Positions 11,701-23,471 of a DNA stretch of 64,000 bases are shown piece by piece. Origin of the DNA: Caenorhabditis remanei (taxonomy: Eukaryota; Nematoda; Chromadorea; Rhabditida; Rhabditidae). Every line of letters starts with the position of its first letter. The stretch's first letter is position 1. The position numbers were made by a program, and so were the translations under genes. The DNA is taken from assembly GCF_010183535.1 (NCBI RefSeq), contig NC_071331.1:18104001-18168000 (forward strand), written 5' to 3'. The notes below the pieces were generated by a model. That model was not told the origin of the DNA. It did no database searches and saw only the letters and a program-made list of their open reading frames with translations.

Positions 11701-14205
11701 CAAAAGATTAGCTTTGCACTTTGAAAAACAAGATGATGCAAGTGCGCTCTGATGAGAAGTGGTGTAATCTTGTTGCAAGTTGAAAAGAAATTGATTCAGA
11801 GCTGAGCCGAGAATTCGCGTGCAACACACAGGCCTCGGGGGTATCCTACATTGGAGTATAACCACCTGGTTATACTAGATAGTTCCAGTTGCTGATACAG
11901 TAATTCAAAAGATGGATTAGCGCCGAGAGGAACCAGAAGCTCGGGAAGCTACAGTACTACGACACAGTACTCCAGCGTATACAATTGAAAAATGGAATAT
12001 CCTCGGTAGCTTCTATGTCGCCACAGATTCAAAATCTCATTCAATCGGTTTTCTGACGGCAACCTGAAATCCATGTGAAACCCCATCTCTTCTTCGACAT
12101 CTTCTTCACGGGAAGTTTCAAAGATCTCATCTTCAGGTTCTCAATGAAAGCATTAAGTGAAAGGACAAAATGGAAGAAGGATCTGGAAGGTCATAGTCCT
12201 TATAGTACGGGAATATCTGAAAAAATAAATACACCACAAAATAACAGATATAAAATGAAATCACTCTGTTACTGTTGCCTCTCTTTTATGGAGTAAGGCA
12301 ATGTTTACTCCCAGATGGTTCTTAGGCCTCCCCGTGATATATTCATGATTCAATGTTCATGAAAAACACCATGGAGACATTGGGTAGGTGGAAGATGTTA
12401 AGGATCAGACGTGTCTGCAGAAGGGTTTAGGTCACGTGATGTCATAGGGTGGGCCTATTTTGGAGGAGTTGGCTGAAAATTGTTTTTAGTAATTTGGCCG
12501 GGAGGCGTCTGAAACTTTAGACATTTACTATCCAGTCAAACTGAAACCAAGATGTCTGGAAACCTGGAAAATCTCTGAATCTTTCTTTTCACGGTATCGT
12601 AGTGTCTGGTTTTGAGATTTCTTGGTCTTAAAATGCCTCTGTTCCAAATCATCCATGAGCCCTCTCCACAAATTCCCAGAGCTCTCATCTCACTTTCTCA
12701 AAACTTCCACATTCTACACCGTTTCTTTTTTCAAAATTCTTTGCTCCCTCCCCGTTGAAATCGAAAACCTGCCAAGCACAACTAAAAGTTTCAAAAAATC
12801 ATTTCTCCATCCTCTTCACAAAACTTGTGAGCCTCTAACGACACTCTCTAACGACAAACAGAACGTCTTTTTTTCTTTTTTCTCTTGTCAACTTCTTGCA
12901 AATAAATTGCACAATTGAGTGCTCGATGCTCCTCGTGTCTTGTCCACTCTTCATCCCAAGCGGTGTCCGGTGTTGAGGGGACCCCTGGAAACAGTTGTTC
13001 CACACACATCTATCACGCCATTCCCTTCCCTTCCAAAACCTATTGGCTATTCTTTGAGTTATCCGTCTTTCTTTCTCTACCCCCAACAGAAAATATAACA
13101 AAATGTTGCTCTGATTGAATTATCTTCTCTTTTTCTGGGTCCTTCCCAAGAAAGGGTCACGCGTCCTTTTCCATCTTCTTTTATCTTTTTTGTGTTCCAT
13201 TTCGTACACACATCAGAAGATATTTATAGAGGCCGATATAAAACGATGTTCGCGTGCGTCTAGCTTTTGTGTCTTTTCACTTGTCATTGATGATGGCTAT
13301 TGTAATAGGTGCACTATTTTATAGTAAGATGTCGTAACAGTGATTGGTAATGCGGGCGGTCTGAAAAGGGGACTACCGGGTGCTTAGGTATCGAAGTGGT
13401 TCTATTTCGTCCCAATTCTAACTCGTCCAAGTATGTTTCTAAATTAGAGCAGCACCCTTCACAGCTGCACATATGTTTCTGTTTTAAGTGCATGACGAAC
13501 CCTGTTTATTCATTTCCACCGATCATCACCCAAAACCAAACATCTGCGAGATGACCAACCATCGGAAGAGACGAAATTTCTCCGAGAAAATTTCGAAAAC
13601 CTTCGCCTTACAAATCGAATGTTCTTGATAAGCTGACATTACTAGTACTATGCTCTCCGATTGACCCAGAAAAGTTGTGATAAGGTTGAATATATATAAA
13701 ACTGATAACTCGCCCCACTCAATTTGACCATCTCGTCTTGTCCTTCTTCTCACCCGATGTCTCTTTTCACCTCCTCCTCCGCTTTTACACCTACCCGGGT
13801 GCACTTGTTGCGATGTTTCACGTGAATTTCTACACATTTTTCTCTTGATTTTCGTATGTTGGGGGCTTCTCTCGTTTTTCTTAGGAATCGGGTAGGCTGT
13901 TTGTCTCTTTTTTCTCTCTTTGTTCAACTTTTTTCGCTGCTGATACCTACCCAAACAATTTACCAAGGCGCCAGCTGATCTTTTTTCGGTGATACGCTTT
14001 GTTTAGTGATTTTTTGATAGAGTTTTTTTGTCTCTTTGGCAAAGGTTCGGAGACCAAGAATAGATTTGATACAGCGGGTCAGAAACATTTTATTGTAGTT
14101 TACTTAAGTTTCTCAAAATTTTTAGGTAGACCACATTCTGCTGAAAACTTCTCCATTCGAAAACTTTCTTTTAGGTCTCATAGTTTTAGACATTCCGATG
14201 ATTAG

Positions 14206-14252
14206 TGAGAGAGCGCAGAGAAACGAGACTGTCTGGCTTCTCTGCGTCTCTC
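14206..14252. repeat. Short hairpin on the GAGACGCAGA motif
   Basis: The left arm GAGAGCGCAGAGAA and right arm TTCTCTGCGTCTCTC form a stem of about 14 bp around a 15-base loop. The right arm carries the TCTGCGTCTCT motif that recurs elsewhere in the window. Confidence 0.7.
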
Positions 14253-14428
14253 CTATCCATCTAATTTTTGGTACACTAGAACCCTTGATATTAATGAACT
14301 CGTCGTCGCCATCTCCATCTATATCAACAAAGTGTTGAAAAGTGTCGGGGTGGTGTGAATGAACAACACATTATTGATACGGTTGAAGAAGACAAATTGA
14401 ATTGATGAAAATAGTGTTGATAGTGGAG

Positions 14429-14451
14429 AGACGCAGACACTCCCTGCGTCT
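14429..14451. repeat. Short hairpin AGACGCAG...CTGCGTCT
   Basis: A perfect 8-bp stem with a 7-base loop about 180 bp from the previous hairpin, built on the same motif. It could be a paired binding site or the remnant of a foldback element. Confidence 0.65.
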
Positions 14452-16003
14452 ATTTTATCTTTCACACTATCTCTCTATCTGATTGAGAATCTATCTGCAA
14501 ACAGTTCGGACAATGTTTTGATAGTGATTGCTACCAGCCGCCAGGCGCCTCTTCTCCCTCTCTCAATGACCCTTTTTTATTGCATTACCGTATCCGTTTG
14601 AGGAGGTTTTAAGATGGAGAAGAGAGGGAGGTTCACGTGAAACGTGATAGTTTTCTGAAGTTTCTTTCTCTTACCGTATCCCTTTTTTGAGAATCATCTA
14701 GATAAAAGATTAGCAAAATAAACGATTCTATCGATCATTTTCTGAACTTCTCCTCTTTTCTCTCACTTCTTTTTCGGGTGGTTTGGTCATTGATGAAACC
14801 GAAAAGGAACGGGTTTCTCCTAGTGATATCATTTTAGGAGCCAAGAGGGGCCAACTCATTCCAAAGAACCGAACCGCCCGAGTGCTCTTCAATAACAAAC
14901 TCCGCCCACTGCTTGGTGGTCTGATTTTTTTCCAGAATTATCTGGACCGGGGTCAGGTGTTCCTGATGAGTACCCAGGCGACAGTTGTTGCAATTTCTAG
15001 GATCAAAAATATTTTCGGATCAAAGTTAAGATGAAAGCTTGATAGATTTTCATTGAAATTTCACGTGAAAAAGGAGCTGGCCAATGGGTTTTCTAGTAAA
15101 CCTACAGTACTCTTATCCTAAAACTACAGTACTCTCATCCTGAACTTACAGTACCTCTTATCCTAAACCTCCTCCAGCTCTTCCCACGCAATGACTCACG
15201 CAAACTTGTTCTTCTAGGTTACGGTACTTATGATTTCATAGTATTTGCTACCAGATACTCTTTCTCTTATCACTGACCATTCCTCTTCTTCTTCTTCTTC
15301 TTCTTCCTTCACCACCATCATCATCTTCCGTCACTGTCGTCTTCCGATTGATGTCTCCATCATCATAATCCAATCCTTTCGCTTCCAAATCACACCATGT
15401 TTATATATCCTTCATCTCGTCTCTTCGGATTAATTGCAAATCGAATTACCCCTTCTTTTTTTCTCCCTTTGTCGGCGAAGCACCGTGCCGTCACAATCAA
15501 TTAGAGAGGGGGTTTCCCCAATTGATCTTCTTCTTCTGTTTCAAGAAAAAAAAACAAATAGAGAGGAGAACCACATGAATCTCCGTCTCTTTCGGTTTTG
15601 TTTCACATGTCAATGGCTGAAAGCCTAAATGAACTGTCACATGTTCAACACGTGCCCTGCCTCACCTTCTACTGTATCTGATGCAATATTTCCTGCTCCT
15701 TTTGACAGAAGGCATTCGTATCAAGGCATCAGCTGTTTGAAAAAGAGAAAAGGGGCGTGGCTTGGGTACTTTCTGCCACTTTGACACTTGGGGGAAGCAC
15801 TTTCATATCAATTTTTGAAAGTCACTTGAGTTGAGATTCTGATTGTACTTTGCGGCTGGTTTTGATAGAAGTGAGGTGAGTTGATGACAGGACACTGCCG
15901 AGAGCTACAGTATACCTCAGTTGTCATGGTAGATGCCGTCAAGATCCTATAGGCGCTGTACTTTAAGAATGCGTCACGAAGCCACATTACGTCAGATAAT
16001 GAT

Positions 16004-16240
16004 AATTTTTGTAGGAATGACAGATCAAACCTAAAGCTTTGCTTTTGTAGTTGGCAACTTTTTTGTAGAATCTCATCCTAGAGAGATAGAGCCCGGTAAC
16101 GGCTCGTCTCAAGTTGATGAATCTCCGAGTCAAATAATGTAACTTTGAAGGTTTCTAACTTTTTATGAAGGCTCCGTGGTAAAAAGATGTCTACTACAAT
16201 AATGAAGCTCTAGACTTGTTCTATAATTCCTACAAAAATT
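16004..16240. repeat. Foldback MITE, AATTTTTGTAGGAAT ends
   Basis: The outermost 15 bases (AATTTTTGTAGGAAT) are exactly inverted at the right end, and the arms stay alignable inward for roughly 70 bp. The arms carry the phrase TTTGTAGT(T)G(G/A)CAACTTTTTTGTA, also seen in the longer Tc1-type elements here, so the families may be related. No coding capacity. Confidence 0.8.
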
Positions 16241-17924
16241 AAAAATAGCGGGGCTTCTGAGATAGAGTGACGTCTTCTCAAAATCAGCGATTTTAAACTG
16301 TACTGTGGTTCCAGTTTTTACAAAAGTTTTGGGATTACCCCTGAAAACCTCTCTACCTTGAAGCGTTGCTACGTTTTAGTACTAAAAACTAAAGCTGTCA
16401 CAAACTATTACGATCTTTAAAAATTATCAGCTTACGCATTCCCGCATTGTTAATTATCAAACAATAGGCGACGACTGAAGCTAGAAAATACAGACATGCA
16501 TACAACCTACATTGAAACACCTTCACTTCTTAATTCAATGATTAGAATCTGAAAACAGTTTCAGCTTACTATTAGCACTTGACCTAACCGTATCCTATAA
16601 TCCAGACATCAGTCATAAATAATTTATATTTGGGTGTAAATGTCCTCCACCTCCGATTTCATCTCTTTCTATTTATCCGACGATTCTAATCTGTCTCCCA
16701 TCATCATCAGATCCACATATACATAATATATTCTCCCAATTCCCTTTTTCCTCTTCTCCTGTCCTCGCTAGGACCAATAGTTTACAATGCAATACGGACC
16801 GTCCGAGTGCGAGCGCTCTGGGGAAGAGATGGCGTGTCTCTTCTGTTGGGTCACCCTTCTCGATAGTCTGTGCTCGATTGCGTTTTCTCCATTCTCTTTT
16901 TATCTTCTTGCTGGTGTTTACCTCTCTGGAGTATTTTCTGTCTATTCAGCGAGTTTTTCTTTTCAAACGACCACGTGGTGACGTTCCGGAATTGGTAATG
17001 AAATAACAAGTAGGTGCTGAAACTGCGGGTTTCAAAGGATCGTAATAAGTGTAATTTGGTAAGGTTACTAGGTCAGCAAAAGCTAGGCTTCTCCATCTGA
17101 GGGTTTCTAGGCCGCCAGAATTAGTCTCGTGTCTTAATGCATTATTTCCTCGTTAAAAATAAATAAATCCAATCGAATTTCCGGCCTTGAACCGCCCATA
17201 AACTTTATATCTCTCTATTTTCCATTCCATGCAAATTCCAATTTGTTTTTTTCTTTCAATCTCAATGCCAATTGACTCTTATCACTGACCACGAAATCCA
17301 TCGCATTAAACTTCAAAGAGCGGCCTTCCTCCCTCTCGGTGCACGGTCACCTCATCGCTCCGCCCCCTTTTCTCTCTGTAGACCCACCTTTTTAGTTTGT
17401 GATCTACCGCCTCCTTCTCCATTCTCTCTTAACACAAAAACAACCTTTAATCGTTGGGAGAGAGGGAGAGAGAGCGCGCGCAACGTGGTGAGCGTCTGCA
17501 TTATCGAAAACATTTTTTTTTTCGAATTTTCTGTCGTCGGGTGCAAATGCCCCACCTCCTCCTCCCCCTCCTGTATTATAAACGGTGTTTGTGTCACTTT
17601 TATCAGGAGAAGATGGAGAAGAGAGGTGATGTTCTTCTTCTTTCATTGATATCTTCTTTCGGATACTGTATCTTCTTGTTTCTTCTTCTTTTTCAAAGAC
17701 AACCGTTGCTATCTCTCCGACTCTTCTTTCTTCTTCTTTTTGCCTTTTCTAGTTCATACGTGAGATTTTGAAAGTCGCTCGCCACGTGGAAATTGTCTCG
17801 GTCTTCTTCTTCTCTGCTTCGTCTTCTTTGTATTCTTTCGTGTCCTCTTTCCATCACGCTTCTAATAGAATCTCTATATAAATTCTCAATTTCCAGCCTC
17901 GCTCACTCGCTCTCCGTCACCAAA

Positions 17925-19726
17925 ATGCTCGCCGCCGTCCCAAGTACCGGCAGAACCATGAAGCTCCTTCTCGAGCCACTGTGCTCCTCATCAGCCACCT
18001 GCTACTTCGACGATTCGTGCTGCTCCGAACCGAACTCACCGGATTCTGGATTCTCATCAGATGATAGTATTGCATCCGACGTCTCATTCACCGAAAGACT
18101 GTAAGTTGGGGTTCCCCCTTGTGGATAATTGGGCAAAGTAAATGTTATCACAAGATGTTTACCCCCAAGTTTTACCTAACATAGGGAAAGAAAAAGAATC
18201 GGAAACCATATGATTTATTATCATTCTTCTTCTTCTTTTTTCTTCTTTTTCTTCCCAAATGGTCGGTCTTTTGTTCCGATTCGTGGTGATAAGTGAAATA
18301 AAAGAAGCATTCTCCCCTCACTTATTTTCGGTTTACCAAAAACTTTTAAAGATAAACAAGGCGAAGAGCGAACCTGACGTCAGTTGGTTTCTATCACTGA
18401 TTGGTTCTTGCTCCTCTCTGGAAAATAGGAAAAGTAGCAAAAGGCGGTGATACGTGAGACATGCAACACAACATTGTCTCATCAGTATCTTTTGAGACTC
18501 CACCAGCTATCTTCTCTCTCTTTTTTCTCCCCATTCATAGTACATTCACCTTTTCGCGAAACTTCAAGAAGACACTCACTCACTCTAGACACGTGGTGTC
18601 CGGTGGTCCAGTGTAGGGAGATAAGAGCTCGCCCCTTATTTAAGCCCACCCTGGTTTCGGGTCATGGAGGCTCCCTGAATGAAGTCTAAACCTATTGATA
18701 AGACTCTTGTTCAATTCTACCGCCCTACTAGTAATGAGCCTATATGGATACCAAGTGACTCTGAAGAAGAGGATGATGGGGTTGAAGACAGGCCTCCTGG
18801 GATGCGGTGGTCTGTATTCATCTATTTCATATTCTAAACCTTTTCCTTTTTCAGCACTCGATCGAAAACCCTCCCATCGGCTCTCCGCAGAAGCCGATCA
18901 AAGCAAAGTGTGAAACGTGTCCGATTCGCGGATTCACTTGGATTGGATTTGGAGAATCTTCAATATTTCGTCAAGGAAGACCTCTCCTCATCTCCACAAC
19001 AATTCTCCATCCACTTCTCCTCGATTCCCTCTTCCTCATCTCCACCACAACTTCCCGCATTCACGAAGACACTCATCAATCAGCCAGCTCCTCGTCTTGT
19101 TCTCCACAACTTTCCATACCGATCAGAGCACGAATACAATCTGAAGACCAGAGAATCAAAAGTGTGTGTCTCGGCTCTTCGTGCCTCCGGAAGCAGCATC
19201 GTTGGACAAGTCAACCTTCTGAATGTCGCCTTCGACAAGGTTGTGGTGGTACGGTATACGACGAATGGATGGGAGACACAGGATCAGATTATCGCCAGCT
19301 ACAGTCACCGATTGTTCGCCACAGAAGACATTGACGCCTTCAACTTCACCATCGCAATTCCAGTCAAACTTACGGTAAGTACTGGCCACCGGGGTTACTG
19401 TAGCTCACTTCTTATCTCTTTTTCCAATTTCCTCAATAATAATTTTGCAGGAAGGAAAGTGCGAATTCTGTGTGCAATACCAAGTGGCTGGCGAGGAATT
19501 CTGGGACAACAACGAAGGACAAAACTATGTTGTCAACGTTTCCCTCAAAGCGGCCTCCCCATTCTCCCAACGATACGGCACGGTGCCCCATGAGAATCGC
19601 TCGATGGTGCCACGTGGATCGTCGACTCGCCGTCAGCAGCAACGTCGTTGGGGACGATCACTGGAGGAATCGGATGAGGAAAAAGAGATGGCATATGTGC
19701 CATCAAGAAGATTGAATTTCCATTGA
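17925..19726 (+). CDS. PP1 regulatory subunit, glycogen-targeting (CBM21)
   Basis: Three exons (17925-18100, 18855-19374, 19451-19726) close in phase to 323 residues. KRVRF at 79-83 is an RVxF docking motif for the catalytic subunit of protein phosphatase 1. Residues about 142-265 form a CBM21 carbohydrate-binding module, shown by VVVVRYTTNGW and EEFWDNNEGQNY (WDNN near 250). This is the layout of the PPP1R3 family, which brings PP1 to glycogen so that glycogen synthase and phosphorylase are dephosphorylated. The first 55 residues are Ser/Cys-rich, and a Ser/Pro-rich linker separates the two motifs. The start was chosen because an outron-type acceptor (TTTCCAG to 17896) precedes it by 28 bases; an upstream in-frame start at 17793 would be removed by trans-splicing. 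Confident on family, not on orthologue. Confidence 0.92.
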
Positions 19727-20573
19727 GATTCATCCCACCTAAACTTCTCTATATTCTTATATTTTCATATGGTTATCCCTGTCATTATAATCTAATTCTG
19801 CTTTCTTGTACCACATATTTTCTCTACTTCCTTCTCTATCCGTTTTTCCCCATATTTTCTCCCATGACTTGCCTTTTGTGCCCACTGATACCTTCACCCA
19901 TACTGGTTCGTTCCTCATATTTTCATCCCGATGAAAGCCACGCCCCCTTATGAATTCCACACAATCTATTCGGGTCCACTCGTCCCCCAAAAACAGTTTT
20001 CTTTGTTTCGAAAATAACTTTACGGGTCCCCATCTTCCGGGATATTTCACGCACTCGCCCCGCCCCCTTCTCCCGATTATCATGTCTAATTCCTCGGTTT
20101 TTCTCTCTTGTCAAATATTATATATTTGATATATATTCAGTGTTGGATACTAGTTTTCTCTATTGATATCCATTTTTCTTTTGTATGTTTTTTTTGCATG
20201 TGTATTAGGATATAACGAGGAAAGAACAACGTCTAGAATTGTCGTATTTTTCACTAATTTTTTAAATTTTGAGAATAAAAATTATTACGGCATGGATTAC
20301 TGTTTTTTTGATATTGTTTCAGGGAGCAGGATAAGGCAAATTGAAATTAAGACGAAGGAAGTTCTGAAAGATGTGAAAGTGGCGAAAATTGGCTAAATGG
20401 AATGCACTTTCAGAGTTCCGGCAAAAAATTTTCTGTTTTCCAACAAGATTTCCCAAAACCATTTTTGAAAAAAAAACAATGCTGAATTCGCTTTCGAAAC
20501 GATATAAAGATTTTTCTTGAAATATTCCATTCTTTTCAGGGATGTGCCTATGGAGGCGCTTTGGGCGCTGAAA
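19727..20573. other. 3' flank of the PP1 subunit gene
   Basis: No coding exon is visible. AATAAA at 20274-20279 is a possible but distant poly(A) signal; a nearer canonical one was not seen. The rest is AT-rich and plain. Confidence 0.45.
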
Positions 20574-20688
20574 GAATTCAAAGTGGGCGAAAATGCGACG
20601 AGAGGGTGTGTAAAATCGAGAGAGTGTGTCTGCGTCTCTCCATTTCGCACACTCTTTCTCGTCGCATTTTCAAATTTCGGCTGAATTC
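20574..20688. repeat. 115-bp foldback element
   Basis: The ends GAATTCA...GAATTC enclose arms sharing GAAAATGCGACGAGA and its complement, folding into one long hairpin. The loop carries GTCTGCGTCTCTCC, another copy of the recurring motif. It lies between the convergent PP1-subunit and zinc-finger genes, under 100 bp from the latter's stop codon. Confidence 0.85.
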
Positions 20689-20776
20689 TTTTTAAAATTT
20701 AAAATTTGAAAATTAAAATAATCAATAATTTATATTTTATTATTACTCAAACTCTGAAAATCAACTTTATTTTACA

Positions 20777-21641
20777 TTATTTTACGTCCACTTTCGTTTT
20801 CTCTTTCTTCTGATTTTCGTGCATCAATTGAACGTGTCTTCGACAAACCGATCGAGATGAGAATTGTTTGAAGCAGTAACTACATCCGAATGGTTTCAAA
20901 TTATCGTGTTTTCGTAGATGAATTTTGAATGGATCGCTCAAATCGAACGATGCGAAGCAGGTGGGACATGTGAATCTGGAAAAAATTAATCATTATGGTT
21001 TTTTTTTGAAAGAATTTCAAAAAACAATTGAGGAAACTTAATTTAGCGCTTAATTAATGATTGAATTCTGATATTTTTGGAGGTAGAAATTCGGCCTTGT
21101 TTTAAAATACAGATTACACGTTTGGTGCCACAAAAATTATCAAATTACATGTAATATTACACACTATTCCGTAAAAATGTTACTTTTTCGTGAAAAAGTT
21201 TACATGATTTTATCTAAAATAACAATTTGCATCTCAATTAATCACCTTTTCGTAGATTTATGAGTTCTCTGATGTTTTGACAACGCCGTGTTCGAACTGT
21301 ATGCATTTCCGCATATATCGCATATTATTGATTTTCTGAAACAGTTAATTGCATCAATTAATTAATTATAATAAATATTAACACAAACTTTGCTATTTTG
21401 TGTACAAATTGATGTTTCCGCAGCAATTCGGCAGTGTGAAATCGTTTTTGGCAGGTAGCGCATTCCAGTTTTCTGAAATTTTAAATCATTTAATTTAAAA
21501 ATTCGATAAAACAAGTGCAAACCTTTCGTCCTCATCGTGCGTCTTCTCGTGATTTTTCAGATGTTTTTCCGACTTTAAAATCCGTCCACAAATTTCGCAT
21601 TGTGCTTCTTTACTCGTACTCGGACTCGCTTCGCAACTCAT
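20777..21641 (-). CDS. C2H2 zinc-finger protein, five fingers
   Basis: Four exons on the minus strand (21641-21523, 21472-21389, 21335-21246, 20975-20777) close in phase to 163 residues that are almost entirely zinc fingers. Fingers start at Cys15, Cys44, Cys73, Cys101 and Cys129; the first four end HxxxH and the last HxxxxH. Linkers do not follow the TGEKP consensus, and each of the first three introns falls between fingers. This suggests a nuclear nucleic-acid-binding protein; no target can be named. The start was placed at Met1 (SCEASPST...), a natural beginning just before finger 1. An in-frame Met at 21749 would add 36 residues, and the likely trans-splice acceptor lies near 21760, so the longer form is possible. 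An AATAAA complement sits at 20766-20771, inside or just beyond the stop region. Confidence 0.88.
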
Positions 21642-21764
21642 TTTTGTGCATTGGAAGAGGAGAAATGATGGAGGTGACCGAGGAAAACGGGCAACGGCGG
21701 CCAAGTTGAGTAGACGGCGGCAGGTTTGAATTGGAATTATGGCATGCATATTTTGTCATCTGAA

Positions 21765-22618
21765 TAAAAATAATTGAGAATAGATTTTTTTAATTTTTGA
21801 AATTGAGAAATTTGTTGAGAAAAGTTAGCAGAAACATAGAAATGCTCGACGTATTGCTAGTTTGGTATTACAAAAAAACTATCTAATTAATAAAAAAGGG
21901 TTTCAGCAGCAATAATAAATAGATTTTGCTGAAATACAGCTGAAATCAGCAGTGAGTTCTGCAACAAAAAATAAAAAATTTATGGGTAAAAGTTGTAAAA
22001 ACAAGTGTCGTGTCGAGACCCGAGCAAAAACCGGACACTGCGCCTTTAAAAGTTACGGTAGGTATCCAATTGCATTCTGAAGACAATTTCAGGCGATATT
22101 GAGCAGTTCCAATCGGAAAACAAATAGAAATTGTTATCAATTTTTTTCATCATGAAGATTTAACATTTTTAGAAGTTTTGAGGCACATGTTTCAGGTATT
22201 TTATCACGCATTTCTTGCCATTCACACCGTTCATCACTAAATTGTCGGAAAACAGGGTTGTTCTTCTGAAAATTGTTGAAAATCGAAAAAGCTTTCCTTC
22301 AAAAAATACACAATATCTCCTAAACTTTCATTTCCATATCTCCTTCCTTCATTTTCAGAATTGTATTCCATACAGTTTCATTCAGAATTGTATTCCATAC
22401 AGTTTCATTCAGAAATCTTCTTTTTTCCTCTCAAAAATCTAACGAGACCACAAGCGCAAGTTTTCCACCATTTCTCTCATTTCACTAGTAAAACGACGAC
22501 ATTCAAGGCAGTGGTTGCTTGGAGACATCTCCCCGCGAATGGCTTTTCCGAGGGCTTCTTTTTCACTAGTCGCCAGTTATTTTTTCTTTGTCCTTCCATT
22601 TTTTGAATCGTACTGAGC
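21765..22618. other. Intergenic region between divergent genes
   Basis: This is the shared upstream region of the zinc-finger gene (-) and the Cys-rich tail gene (+). No exon was found. The only structured feature is the short tandem duplication at 22356-22409. Confidence 0.45.
22356..22409. repeat. Exact 27-bp tandem duplication
   Basis: Two identical adjacent copies of a 27-base unit beginning CAGAATTGTATTCCATACAG. With no mismatches the duplication is probably recent. It lies about 210 bp upstream of the gene at 22619. Confidence 0.95.
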
Positions 22619-22942
22619 ATGTCCTTCCCAGTACATCCTTCTTATGGTCCGAATGGTGGACAAGTATTCACTCAACAACCGTATCCGAATCAACAGCCGA
22701 TTATCATGTTAGTTTTTCTTGAATTATTGAGAGATGAAAATTTGGAAGTGTGTCCAGAATCTGGATTCCAGATATCAATCAATCGATATTCCAGTTATCA
22801 ACAGCAACCAGGCTATCAACAACAGCGTCAAGATTCCAACTGCTGCGACTGTTGCGCTTGCTGTCAATGTTGTCTGATGTGCTGTGCGTGTACCTATCTG
22901 CTCACTTGCTGCGCTGAACTCTGCTGCTCAGTTTTTGACTAA
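22619..22942 (+). CDS. Short Cys-rich tail (CYSTM-like) protein, 78 aa
   Basis: Two exons (22619-22707, 22795-22942) give 78 residues. The N-terminal half is rich in Pro, Tyr, Gln and Asn. The C-terminal half, from DSNCCDCCACCQCC on, has 15 cysteines, mostly in pairs, ending CCSVFD. Pro/Gln head plus Cys-rich tail is the layout of CYSTM-type small tail-anchored proteins, often linked to stress or metal responses. The 87-base intron is a multiple of three with no in-frame stop, so an unspliced message would encode a 107-residue protein in the same frame; which form is used needs cDNA. AATAAA follows at 22984-22989. The gene at 28497-29673 is a relative with the same intron position. Confidence 0.82.
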   Translation: MSFPVHPSYGPNGGQVFTQQPYPNQQPIIMLVFLELLRDENLEVCPESGFQISINRYSSYQQQPGYQQQRQDSNCCDCCACCQCCLMCCACTYLLTCCAELCCSVFD

Positions 22943-22989
22943 TTTGTTCATTTAAACTTGAATTGGGAAAACAAGGGAATCATAATAAA

Positions 22990-23471
22990 GTTGTTCATAT
23001 ATAGTTTTATATGCATGTATCACGAAAAAGAAGAGAAGATCTATTCACAACATGGTACAAAAAGAAAACATAACAGGGAAGAAAACGAGAAGAGACAGGG
23101 GAGGAGAGCACGGGATAGGGCTAAACGAGGAATGTCTAAACGGGAGAAATTTACACGAACGATTATTATATTGTGGGTCCGATTGGAAAAGGGGTCTAGG
23201 AAACTCTAGGCCATCAACGGATTCACAACAGAAGAAAACATAACGGGGACAAACAAAAGCACTACTACGTCGGTATGAAAACTAGCACTGGGATAAAAGA
23301 ACGATGCATAGAAACACTGGTATTCATTTTAGAGATATTTTGGTACGGACAGTACTGAAGAGAGAAGTGAAATAGGTTGAAGAGATGGATTATGAGCATC
23401 AGAGACACGGTTATGAACACTTGTAGTAGATGTATCTACACCGGGTAACAGAGATCACCCGAAGCATGAGT
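22990..23471. other. Spacer between convergent genes
   Basis: This A/G-rich stretch lies between the 3' ends of the Cys-rich tail gene (+) and the MADF gene (-). No exon is supported, though several short frames are open. Confidence 0.45.

Larger units (their letters stand above)
8900..17890. other. 9-kb gene-poor region
   Basis: No exon chain with closing phases could be assembled on either strand. Open frames up to 146 codons (for example minus 13526-13966) lack splice context, family motifs and coding-like composition. The stretch holds a MITE (16004-16240) and two small hairpins built on a TCTGCGTCTC motif. From about 16700 to 17890 it becomes C/T-rich and probably serves as promoter and outron of the PP1 subunit gene. 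Small non-coding RNA genes could be missed. Confidence 0.5.

Noticed and set aside
13526..13966. A 146-codon minus-strand frame in the large gene-poor gap
   Set aside because: It is Lys/Arg-rich because the plus strand is C/T-rich; there is no splice structure, motif or neighbouring exon.
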